A DNA stretch of 64,000 nucleotides. Origin: Ligula intestinalis (Eukaryota > Platyhelminthes > Cestoda > Diphyllobothriidea > Diphyllobothriidae). A program made the position numbers and the translations under genes. The stretch is from assembly GCA_036362985.1 (NCBI GenBank), contig JAYGXS010000003.1, forward strand, positions 39,344,321 to 39,408,320, given 5' to 3'. Each line of letters starts with the position of its first letter. Positions within the stretch are counted from its first letter, which is position 1. Positions 23,601-35,600 of the stretch are shown piece by piece. The notes beneath the pieces were generated by a model. The model did no database searches. It saw only the letters and a list, made by a program, of their open reading frames with translations, and was not told the origin of the DNA.

Positions 23601-26600
23601 AAAGGAAAAGTGGATTTTTTCCAAAAAAGCGTTAAGCAAGGCAACGGAAGAGGCCGGTAGAAGCAAAGAACTATAGGCAGAAGGAAGAGAAAGAAAGGGA
23701 GAAAAAGACGAGGAAAGATGCAGATGTGTAAAGTGCAATGATGGCAGGAACAAAGGCCAAAAAGGAAAAGGAAGAGGGAATTCCTGGTGCGAGGTGAAGC
23801 ACCAAAACGGACAGTCGAATAAGTAAATGAAAGAGTGAAATAGAGGCAGAAAGATGTGTAGTTAAGACGAGATGAGCACCAGAATCATTCGGTTATTGGT
23901 CTAGGCTTTCGAACTACACCAGGAGTCCATTCGGGTCAAAAAAGGATAAATCGTAGTTCCAGAGAAGTTAGTAAAAGAAGAAACGAAGAAGCATACAGGT
24001 GAAACGGGAAGTATTCGGATAAAAAGTCAGTGATCGACTAATTGCTGTACAGCAAAGTAGTTTGCATAAGTGTAAAATAACTCGTGACCGAATAAAAAGT
24101 ATAATGAATAGACTATGGAGGAAAGATTAAGAATAAGGGCTATGTGAAAGGAAGACTAAATAGAATGGCCGCAGAACCGGAGGGAAATTCACTCCAGCAT
24201 CAGTTCGTACACACAGACAGACTTAAGGGTGGTTTTCAGGAGATATACCTTAGACCATTTTAAGCTGACATTAAAATATTTTCACCTTTGCAAGATGCAT
24301 CTAAATAAGAACGCAGTATATGAAAAGAGGCCTCCATCACATATCTTACTTTAACCAAACTATTCCCTTATAAAGGGTCACACAGTAGATGCCCTGGTCC
24401 AAAACGGAGCCAAATTAGTGTGCGGTACGCGTTGTTCGGGTTGCGCAGGCATAATTAATTCCCCAAGTGAAGTTCTGGTGACACGCCTAAGCGTAGGCAC
24501 ACTCCAAGTCAACTACATCTTCCCAATTCCCGTATCGAAGAGCTGACGGGCTCGGGCATTTCACTGGTTCCTGGGACAGAGAGAGAGGTCGACTCTGGCC
24601 ACTCCAGCTCCCCACGGCTCCTGGCGTATATTCCGCATTAAGAACAAGCAGACACGCTTTTATCTGCTAAGACAAGCTAACTGTGTGGTAAAGGCTACCG
24701 ACGGACGGGAGAACCTGGGTCTCTTCTTCATATGGAGAGTCGGGTCACAATGGATCCTCCTTACTATTGATTCTGTGGCCGAGCTGAACACTACTTGTTT
24801 CTGTGAAAGCCTGGTCGAAACTAATGAAGCCTTTTAGGTTGTCTGCTGGACACCAGCCAATTTCGCCAAGGGCCTACGCCAACGGGTGCTAGCAGCAGTG
24901 GCTATCGAACCCAGTGTTGTGTTGTTTGAAGACGCTAACACAAGCCCTTTTACATCCGTAGCCAATGCCGACGCCAGATAGCGATCGCATATCGGCCCGC
25001 CTCCCCCCCTAGTGACAGTCGTTCACTCCATGCAAATGACAGTAATTATCACTCCACGTGCCTGATCCGTGACCAGGGGTCATAACTTATCCTAATTTCC
25101 TCCCCTCGCCCTCTTCCCCATCGCAAGCACCTCTACATGCCGATTTCGCCATGCCGGTGGCATGAGAATGGTGAGATAAAATCAAAGAACCCTTATTTAC
25201 CCAGTCCAGCTGTAAGATCTGCTACTGTATCTGCTGCTGCTCTCTGATTATGTCTCTGATTACGAATCCACGACGGATTTTGAGACTTCAGGCGAATAAA
25301 AGTATTGTCTCAGCGATCGAGTCGTCTTCTCAATTACTTCCTGGGACTCGCATGTTCGCTTGTATTGGTGCTCTCCATTATTCCTCTAGTTGTACTGCCC
25401 TGGTTATGAATTGCTGAAAACATAGGTTTGCTGAATAAACGTTCCGAAACCCAGTCTATCGTGCGCGGTCCAGACGTATGCATAAGGCGTAGACGAACTG
25501 CTTAGCTTTATCAGCCACTGTATGCGAGTCCGCCTTTGGTTATCCAGGCTGCGTCTTGACACTGGACTCAGATGGGTAAAGGAGGAGAGGGTGCGGTAGA
25601 CACAGCGTAAGTCTACTATAACTATAAAGTACCTTACCTACAAGTCATCGCCCCGACACCCACCATGCGTAGGGCACACACAAACCTTCGACATTCGGAC
25701 AGTATATGCGCTTACTCGCGGAGAAACTTTGAAAGAAAAGCAAATATATGCAAGGTCTGTGCAACCAAAGCAAAAGGGGAGGATATGCCATCTCCCGGGA
25801 ATAACTTAAACGAAGAAATTTCAACGTAAGTATAAAGAGGAGAGTTTAATTGGAGACTCTGACGACCCAGGTTAGAAGAATAACGCCTAACGTATAAAAG
25901 AGGTTTTTCCACTTTAAAATCTACTTAGGTGTCTAGGAAGGGGTCTGAAACACGTGTAAGTGCGCTTGCGGTTCAGCCGACGGGTGTCTTCTGTTTTGGC
26001 AAGCTCACTAGGCTCTTATCCATGCCACTACTCGAAGGAAGCTATTCTAACTCAACAAAATAAACTGAGGTTAGATTTTTAGGTAATCTCTGTCTCTAGA
26101 TCAAACCTCCGTTGCTTCTAGCTCTTAACTCCTGTTTTGAGAATAAATGCTTAGCAGAATTATATCAGTGCCTCCATTAAACGACGAAGACATGAAAAAA
26201 ACTATGAAGTGTACGCTTCTATTACAGTAATTTAAACGACACTTGAATCGTATTTGGTTCAGCACAGTTTGGATATCCGAGTCAGGTCGAACTCCCCTTG
26301 AACTCAAAAATATTCAAGAGAACTGTGGAGTTAAGCTTGCAATAGGCAGTTGCAATAAAAAGCTTCAAGTTTGGTTTAAAAAAAACTTACGAAGGACAGC
26401 GAGATAGATGAAACTGCTGAGTTCGACGTGGCCTACTTCATTTGGTGTGGCAACACAAGTGTAGATGCCAGGGTGCTTCGAACGCAGAGCGTAGTCAATA
26501 TTGAGGGTATTCGTGTCGGAGATCTGCTCACCATTTGGACCAAGCCAATGGTAGGTATAAGTGGCATTTGAGGTGGTTTGCGCCTCACAGATCTGGTGGA

Positions 26601-29600
26601 CGGAGCCTGTTTCCACAACCTCGACGTTGTGTCCGTGCAACCCCGGGAAGTTAATATTACCAACTTTAAGAAGAGAGAAAGTCAACACCTGTGAAGACTT
26701 CAGCAGTCATTAAAATGGATCGAAGTTAGACTAAGAGGATATATGTTCAGGTACACGTAGTCGCCAGGTTCTTAGATGCGTCTGAAATGAGACTACATTC
26801 TTACCAGTGCTACCATCTGGTTAGTTTAGAACTTAGGTAGCAGTTCGGGTGAAATTGGCGGAGGGAATTTAAGCCTACAAATCAGTAGGCTCGTTATGAG
26901 AGAAAAATGCTGATCATTCGATCGGGCCAGACATTTTTAGCAACTTATTGCGACTTTTGCTGTATTTTGCTGAATTATTAAAATATGATTCCAAGAAATT
27001 AATTGCGATCAAGAAAAATGTCTCAATTCGACCATTCACTATGTAAGCTGCTCATGAGAAAAATGTATGCTTTTAAAACATGAAAAGTCGGTAGAAAAAA
27101 AGAACTAAATCATTTTCTCCTCATTTTCCTCGAATATCCTGGAAAGAAATGCCATTACAGCTGTGCTGTAGCGACCATATCCAGAGGGTGGATGCAAAAC
27201 ACCTGATTACATGATTGTTTTACAGTATCGGTAGTTGAACACAAGGCATTTAGAGGCGGCAATAGGAGAACATCTTGTAAACTTCCCTCGGAAACCTGCA
27301 ACTTAATCCGGAATCCTCAGACTTCTCAGACAATAGGTACTGTTACAAACGGTGGAGGAAATCTTGCCAAGCGCCAATCAGGTCAAAAAGAAGAGCTCCT
27401 GTGACAAGAGCGTTGCGGGCCAACGACGCAAGCACCCCTGCCCTCGGAACTACATTTTGAATGGGATTTCGAGGCATAACTGAGGTTCGGTGAATAACTC
27501 TGGGCCCAACTCGTGTATCGTAACTCACGTCACAAACACCTGTACCTAGCCCCCAGTATCCCGCTCACCATCACCTCAATCATGTTTTTCACCAGCGATA
27601 TGGACTCGCCTTCACCCTGTACGTATTGCGACCACAGCTTCCCATCCTTCATCGGCCTGGCTGGTCATCCGTGAAGTCATTTCACTGAGACAGTCGAACC
27701 AGGGCCTGGAGTCCCAACCTGCATCCATCACTTAACTCTCGCCTGTCCCCAAACTCACTCAGGACAAAACACACGAACATACGAGTCCCTGGAAGTAATT
27801 GAGAAGAAGATTCAATCGCTGGGACGTCTCGGCGTTTTGGCATCCTTCATGGACTCTTCATCAGAGACATGAGCAGAAAGCAGTAGCAGAAACGGGTAAC
27901 ACATGCACAAGAAGGTGCACACATATGCCAAATGACGACAATTAACGATAATTGCCCTCTTGTGTGTTGATCTCTTGATTATCAGCACGTGGGCCCTGAC
28001 TTGGTTAACTTTCATCACGCGTGGTGGAATTGGGCGTGATGATTGCTTGGCCATCTGGTTTCCCGGTGTTGGCGTAATACGCCGCGGTGGCCTGCGCGTT
28101 TCCCAAGTGGTGACTTGCTTTGGCTAAATTGTCGTTATTTTTCATAAATTTGCAGTAATGACTCTGTCCTATAAATACTGTATTTTCCTGTGCATGTGTT
28201 ACCCGCGGCTGCTCATGCATCTAATGAAGAATCCGTGACGGGTGTAGAAACTTTAGGCGAATAAAAGTGTTATCGCAGCAATCGAATATTCTCACCCAGG
28301 GCATTTGACCATGCGATAGGTTTGTCACGCTATGTGCTCATCTATTAAATATCGCCACTACGGCAACACAGTCCACACATTAGCATAACATTTTTGGCAT
28401 CTGAGCACACGACCCCCTAGGTTAATCCTTTCCCTCGATACCCTCAACTGTAGCCTGGTATATAGGAAGTCGGGCCCAGCTAGTATGTGTGCGCGTGGTT
28501 CATGGATAGCTGGACGTTTTAGATGTGTCAGTTACTGGCAAGCTGGAGAGGAGAGGAAAATGAGAGCGGTGCAGGGGGGACCCAGCTGTTCCCACTGCAG
28601 CAAATCTAGCACGTTAAGAGTCGTGATCTGTCCACTGAAGAAGTTACCTGGTCCCTTTGAGGACTGACAGCCAGAACTTAGTAACTCCCGTTTAGTCTGA
28701 CTTCTATGACATTCTCACCTATTTGCAATCCGAAACCCCAGACAGTAGTCTGGCTCATGTGGATTGCCCAACAGGTCATTGATGGCCCTTGAAGACAAGC
28801 TGTCTAGCTTTGCTAGTCACTGCGCCCATTCCTACCGCCGGTCTGTTTGGCATTGGCTTGCACGGCGGAAGTCGTAGGAGGTGGTGAAGTAGACTCCGCG
28901 AAAGTCTGCTTCACTGTAAACAAAGTCACGCGAAAATCACCATTGTCAGGTCTACCAGGTGTGGCAGTGACAGACGTTGTGGCCACCGGCGTCGTAATGG
29001 ACGGTCTAGCTATCGTGACCTGGTGACAGTGCATGCTTAAGGCCATGCCAAGCAGCGCTAACAGTAACTCACCAGCACCGCCCGCCGCCTCCTCCTCCTG
29101 TAGACGCAATCAGACCACAGGCCGGCGGCTACCTGCTCGACTGCAGTTCACGGCAGTACCCATTACGGTCGCACATTACTTCAAGCAGCAGTACCCCAGT
29201 CTTCGTAGTCTAAACTTAGTCGAAACTGGCACAGCCTAGTGGGTAGAGTTGAGAGAGCGGAACCAGAGACAAACCCTGATATGCTCCGGGCCTCAAAAAT
29301 GTATTTACTCGGAATAGCATAAACCCAGATTCACACTCCTTGTTTAGATCCAGGTGATATGATCCTCAGCGTTGAGTTTTAATCAGGGTCATCTCTGACT
29401 AATATAAGCGTCAGTAATCGTACTAGTACTACTGACACTTGGTTATATTGCTAGTTAGTAGTAGTAGTAGTCTTGGTCTCCTTGAGTCTCTCTTGACACC
29501 TGATGAAGGTGACTGAAGGTAAGTAGCGCGGTAGTTCCTGTGCAAAATCTACTGTCACTGAGGGCTAATTTTGGCGGTGTTCTGGTCTGCATGGGAGAAA

Positions 29601-32600
29601 GCGGCCTATGCCTGATTCAGTTCAGTCATCTTGACTCTGTCATTTCACCGGTTCAAGCCGGTTGAAGTTGAAGAGTGTGGTAGACTCCAGTTACCCTCCC
29701 TGCTCCAACCTGTTTGGAGTACATTTTATGCCTCATCAAAATCTATATTCGGACAATCATTACATCATCTGTTTGGTGTATGGTGTTTCGTAGATTTGAT
29801 CCACCTATGAAAAATTCTGTGGACTTGATGGGATTCAAACCCAAGCAAACAAGTGGAAAGCTTAAGTACCACCAACGCTCTAGCTAACTAAGTTACGAGG
29901 CTCCAGTCGGCGTCAGTGAGTTTACTCACACTTGGATCAATTTACCCGTCCAGCCTACTGCTTCCAGGGGAATCTATTAATACTGATACAGTAAGCTGGC
30001 TGCCCAAGCAGGATGTCCACAGTAATTAATCTAGAATCCACCAGATTATTGCCAGGCACAATTTATTACTAAGGGAGGGGGTTGGGAGAGTTGAAAAAAC
30101 CTTTTGGCCAAGTTATGAAAAATTCGGTAGACTTGGTGGGATTCGAATCCACTTCAACCAGAGGAAGGCTTTAATACAGCCGACGTTCTAGTTGACTGAG
30201 CCACAAGACTACCCACTTGACTGTTTTTGAAAACATGACCGAACGTTTCTGCTGGCAGTTGTTGCATCAATGTGGTCTATACGCTTCTCTCAGGGAGAAA
30301 ATATGACAATATTAAGTCTAAACAATTTTACCACATACAAAGAGTTGATTCGTGTTACTGGCCTATGCTGTTGGCATCATGGCACGCATATATTTCCTTA
30401 TTTTTTAAAAACTTATACTATTTTGTTATAATGATGTCCCGAAAATGCTCGATAATTTTGCACGTCCTTGTCCTGAGCCCGTTTAAAAGACCATATTATT
30501 CATCCTTACCTTCTGGCCGTTCAAGGGTTAAATTCAAACTAAAAACAACCAACAGTGATTCGACTTTCGAGTTTACAATATAGAACGCACTAGTGGCCCA
30601 TTAAATGGAACTAAAAAACTTAAAATCAGTCGTTTTATCACAAAGGCAGGCTAAAATAATATGTAGAAAGCGAAGGTATAATAGACGCAGATTACCTCGC
30701 TGGACGATGATGTTGGTGGCCTGACTGGCTTGCTGAGTGTCGTTGCCAACGTCCACAGCCGCATTGCAAACATAAACGCCGGACTCATAAACCTTTATCT
30801 TGGAAATTTTGAGAAACCACTGATTGCCCACCACCGTGCCGTTGGGGTTAAGCCACTTGTATCGGAGAGTTGAAGTGTTGGTTGGGAGGCCCTCTGTGGT
30901 GACATTGCACATAATCGTGATGGAGATACCTTCATCCACCACCTGTGTCTGCATGTATTCAGCTGAAAGTTCAAAAGGGCAGATAGTGAACGTCCAGTTA
31001 TTCGTGAGTGCAGTCCACCATATTTCTTTTCAAAAATGAGACATTTTTGGGGGATATCTATCAAAATGTTTGCAGCCTTAGGGTCGTAGCCAGCAACATG
31101 CAGTAGCGTAACATCCTCAGCCTTATGCTCTATCAAAGATTTCCATTTTTTCGTCGGCCATCATTAAAGCTTACCTTGTCATTAGAATAATATGGAAACA
31201 AAAAGAGGAAGCGGCGAAAAAGGGTTGAATTCAGTCCTTTTTTCCTTTCTACCACCATAGTGCAAATTGAATGCTGACACCTTTTCTAGCTATGCAGAAG
31301 CCAGGACTTTAGAGCGTGTCAATCGGTGGGAAAACTGTCCTTTGGCTGGAACAGGGTTACGATATCTCCTCAGGAGGACCAATCACGGACATGAGCATCC
31401 GGGTGTGTAAATTCTGACTGAATTTTCGGTAGGAGTCGGAATGTGCGTGGTCCAAACAGACGGCGAACATCGCAATGCATTCAGGACACTCTTTGAAATA
31501 ACCGGCAGCCGATCGTGCGGGAAATCGTCCAACGCTTTAGCTAGAGATGGTCGAAGTGGCCGACCGCGATGCCAGGTGGTGATCGCACATCGCCCCCACA
31601 CCCTAGTGATGGTCGTTCGCTTCGTGCAAATGACAGTGATTATAGCTCCATGTACCTGACCCCTGCCCAATGCCCATAACCCAACCCAATTTCCTCCCCT
31701 CCTCCCCCCACCCCGATCACAAAGACTGACTGGCTTGTGGACGCATCCACCATACTCGTCGAATGCGATGTTTTACAAAACATTTGACTAGAGGTGACTT
31801 GAGAGTAAATAGGCAGCTTATGTTTTATCTGGTAAATTAGAGGTCATTGCTCCTGAATCCACAATTCTATATACAGTAGTCGCCGGCTATTAAGCCCACA
31901 GCCAATAAGCCCAGTTGCGTATTAAGCCAACATCAGCTTGGGATGGAATTCAAGGAACAAAATCCAACGGCTAATAAGCCCAGTCGCTGGCTACAAAGCC
32001 CAGTTTGCCAGATGTGATTTTTTTTCATTTTTAAAGTTAGATTTGGCAACACGCTTTTCGGACGACAGCAGACATGAGGGGCCAAAAGGACAAATCCCCA
32101 ACACGAGAAAGCTGCACGCGCAAAAGCTAACGCACATGAACGGCAGCGCTGAGGACACACACTAACACAAAAAAGGGAACAACGCGTTCAGGCCCACGCT
32201 AGACGATGCCGACAGGCCTGACCCCAAAGCATACCAAGGTCGTCTGGCTAGCCTCCCTAGGTCTCGAAAAATTTAAAGTTGATGAGAGCTGCACGCTGCA
32301 CGCTACACTCTGCAACGCGGTCTACAGGCATCGGATTTCACAAAATTCTAAAGATTTCTGGTGCCTGGAGAAGGACATCAAATAGCACTTGCGAGTGAAG
32401 TTTCCTCCAAAACAACTGACAGTAGACCGCTTTTTTTGAACGTCTTGCAAAACATTTTTTGTTTTTGTTATATCTTAAAACACAGACAAACAACATTTTT
32501 TTCTTGTACATTACCAAGCTCTACACATAGCACAGTACGTATGGAATGTATAGTGCCTATCCTGTGTTTGCTTATCAAGAACTAGGACTCTCCAGTTAAT

Positions 32601-35600
32601 GCGCCCGCCGCTTATTAAGCCCAATTTGGTCTGGGCCCGAGGTGGGTTAGATAGCCGGCGACTACTGTATTCCTATTGAGCAGATCCGTGATAAGTTCCA
32701 ACATGTGTTAGGATCACGGTCCTAAATGGATTGCATTTGATGGTCGGGGACGTAGATCAAACACTGCGTGTACCTCATATCCCCTTTCGGACTATCAACA
32801 TACTACTTAGAGAAGAAAACGGCATATTCATTGTTTAAAGCTCTTAATGATAAATTGGAAGGCCCGGACTGACCCCGGACCGATGCAAATTACAGTTTTC
32901 AATTAGCCATTACGCCAATGCAACTGCTAATTATGTCCACCACGGCGTGACGAGAATTGCAGCTACCAATTAGCGCTCCCCACTAGACGACTATCAACAG
33001 TAGATTCCCTATCTTATGAAATGTCACCCGGAATTCTGATATGCTTTTTCGATTCAAATATATTAATTATGTATGGCTTTAAAAATGCGATTTTACAGCC
33101 TCATCTCAATATATTTAGGTCAGGACAGGATGCCGGCTTTTTAATGAGCTTCCTTTTGACCGCTAAGTGAAAATGTGTACTAAAAAGGTGGCTACTTAAG
33201 TTGTATGTCTTTTGTCATTGATTTTGGCTGCCTTTATAAATTCAAATATATTTTATGGAAAACATGCATCAAAAAGTATTTCTTTTACACGTTTGGTAGC
33301 AAATTACGCCTTTGAATTTTATACTTAAAGAAAGGGTATCTTTCGGTTTTTAAAAAAAATTTTATAATGAGCTTTGTTACAATTTTCAGGTGTTCATTCA
33401 TAGAACATCGTATCCGTCCATTTGTTAATGCTGCTTTGACTGTATGAAGCACGCTCAATATATATTGCAACATTTTATGAATACTATGTGAGCTGTAGAC
33501 GAAAACATATTTTTCCTTAAACAGGATGTACACAGTGCGCAGGTTCTAAACCTTGAATTCCAGTGTAGCAGTCACTATGTTTCAAAAATATTCGGCAATT
33601 TAGAAACTTTTTTTAAAACCAAAAGGTACCCTTTCTTTAAGTACAAAAATTAAAGAAGGCGTAATTGGCTACGAAACGAGCACAGAAAATAATTTTTTTC
33701 GTACATGTTTTCCAAAAAAATATATTTGAATCTATAAAGGAAGTCTATTACTGACAAAAATGAATACTATTTAAGTTGTTACTTTTTATAGAACATACGT
33801 CTTTTTGGCGGTCAGAAAAAAACTCATTAAAAACTGGCATCCTGAAGTGTCCAAAATATGTTCAGATTAGGCTGTACGATCGTCTCTGTTACAACCATCC
33901 ACAATTAATATGTTCCAATCGAAACACATTTCAGAATTCCGGGTGAAATTTCATGAGATAGGAATCTACTGTAATTGTACCAGTTCTTTGAAATGTTATC
34001 TGTTCTTTGCACAGTTTCTCAAGTCTGACGACGACCTGAGGATCCAGTGTCGAAATTTTACTGAAAAAAGTTTCCCCATTTACTCAAAGGACACCTTTCC
34101 TTAAAAGCTCTTAGTGATCTTTACGTTTTATCAGGACACTGGTTTTTACCATTTTTGGGAATAAAATTTCATCCCATGGATAATTTTTGTTTTCTCGTGT
34201 TCATTTCTAAAATGTGTATTCATTATATTGTGCTTCACGATCAAGTATCCTTCAGAACGGAGAGTATGTTAGTAGGTTGTTAGTATTTCTAGACTGTAGG
34301 ACCCAGTCAAATGAGATTTTAGTAAGTCATTTTGTACGTTAAACAATAGGCAAATTATCAATGAACTTCTAGAATACGAAAAAATCGAAAATGACTCTGT
34401 ACGAAAAATGCTGAGATAACGATCAGCGGGAAGTCGGAATCAGTCACAAGGAAAAAAACTATAGGTAGCTTATGTAATCAGCTGAAGAAATGGGAGCAAA
34501 TTTCTTGGAAATAGAATTTCGAAATAGCGTTAGGAGATGACCTCATGTAAGACGGGGCAATAGAGAGAGGTGTTGAAATACAGCACTCTTTGTGCATGTC
34601 GAACTTCCCAGATAGGTTTAGCAAAATCATTCTGTCAATTGCAGGTTTTGCTATGAAAATGATGATTCTTTTATGGTGTAAACTAGTGTCCTCACTGAAA
34701 ACTTCATGGTTAGATGGCCGTAGTCATCGTGATAACTAATTGAATTGTCTCATGACATTATTTAAGTGGCACATCTGAGATAACATTACTTGGAAGAACA
34801 TCCAGTCCACATTTACTTTGTTGAGCGTGCTATCTCAGTATCACAGACGGAAACTGACGAACTCCCATTTTTCGATTTCATCCAGAAACAAAGCCATGCT
34901 TATAATTACACAGCGCAGGGGGCCTTACAGCGTCCCTAAAACAGACCACGCGGCAAATACGCTGGACGAACGCGGGAGGGGGGGGGGGGCAGATCAGGGC
35001 CCAGTAGGTGTTATTGACGATGCACACCCATAACAAATGCCGCACTTGGGGGGCTGCTGGTAGGCATGGCCGTAAGCTCACGACGCGACAGTCATCCTCT
35101 GGACTCCGTCTTGACACGTGATCCAGGTGACTGGGGCGACAGACATTGTTCTAGGTGGTGCGCAAATCTGTTATCACTATAAAGTCTTTGACGAGCAATC
35201 CCCCTCCCTGTATCCACCCCTGCTGTGGGGCACAAGATGGACCTCGTCAAAATCGAAATTCGAACCACCGGCTCAACAGAAGTCTAAAATTGCGGTTTAG
35301 CTAGCACCTTTTTGTCATGTTATTTTGAGGCACTTTCGGAATGTATGCTCATCGGAATGAGCATAACTGGATTTCACTAACGCCTCACCTTAAGCGAAGT
35401 CAGTCTTCGGAAGTGGGCACCCAGCATAGACAGCCGTCTGCTAGGTCTTGTAGCAGCTAAATGAGCAGTACTCATATTAGCCTCGCATACTGACTACAGA
35501 TTGGCACACGAACCCTTTGCACTCAGTATGAACGTCCACAGACGGCCTGTCACATACTGCTTCTTAAAGAGGAAGCTGTATCAGCATCTTAAAAATCAAA

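Larger units (their letters stand above)
21905..26390 (-). other. Intron 3 of the perlecan-like gene
   Basis: 21905-24400 shows nothing supportable apart from an A/G-rich tract near 23660-23720. 24400-25640 is compound repeat: a segment shared with 31560-31715, a Penelope-type tail and a family 3 copy. 25640-26390 shows nothing. Confidence 0.55.
26664..30695 (-). other. Intron 2 of the perlecan-like gene
   Basis: This 4-kb intron contains Penelope-like locus B (27805-28300), family 3 repeat material (29481-29740) and two family 1 tRNA-like repeats (29796-29941, 30107-30240). I see nothing convincing in 26700-27800 or 28300-29480. Confidence 0.55.
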
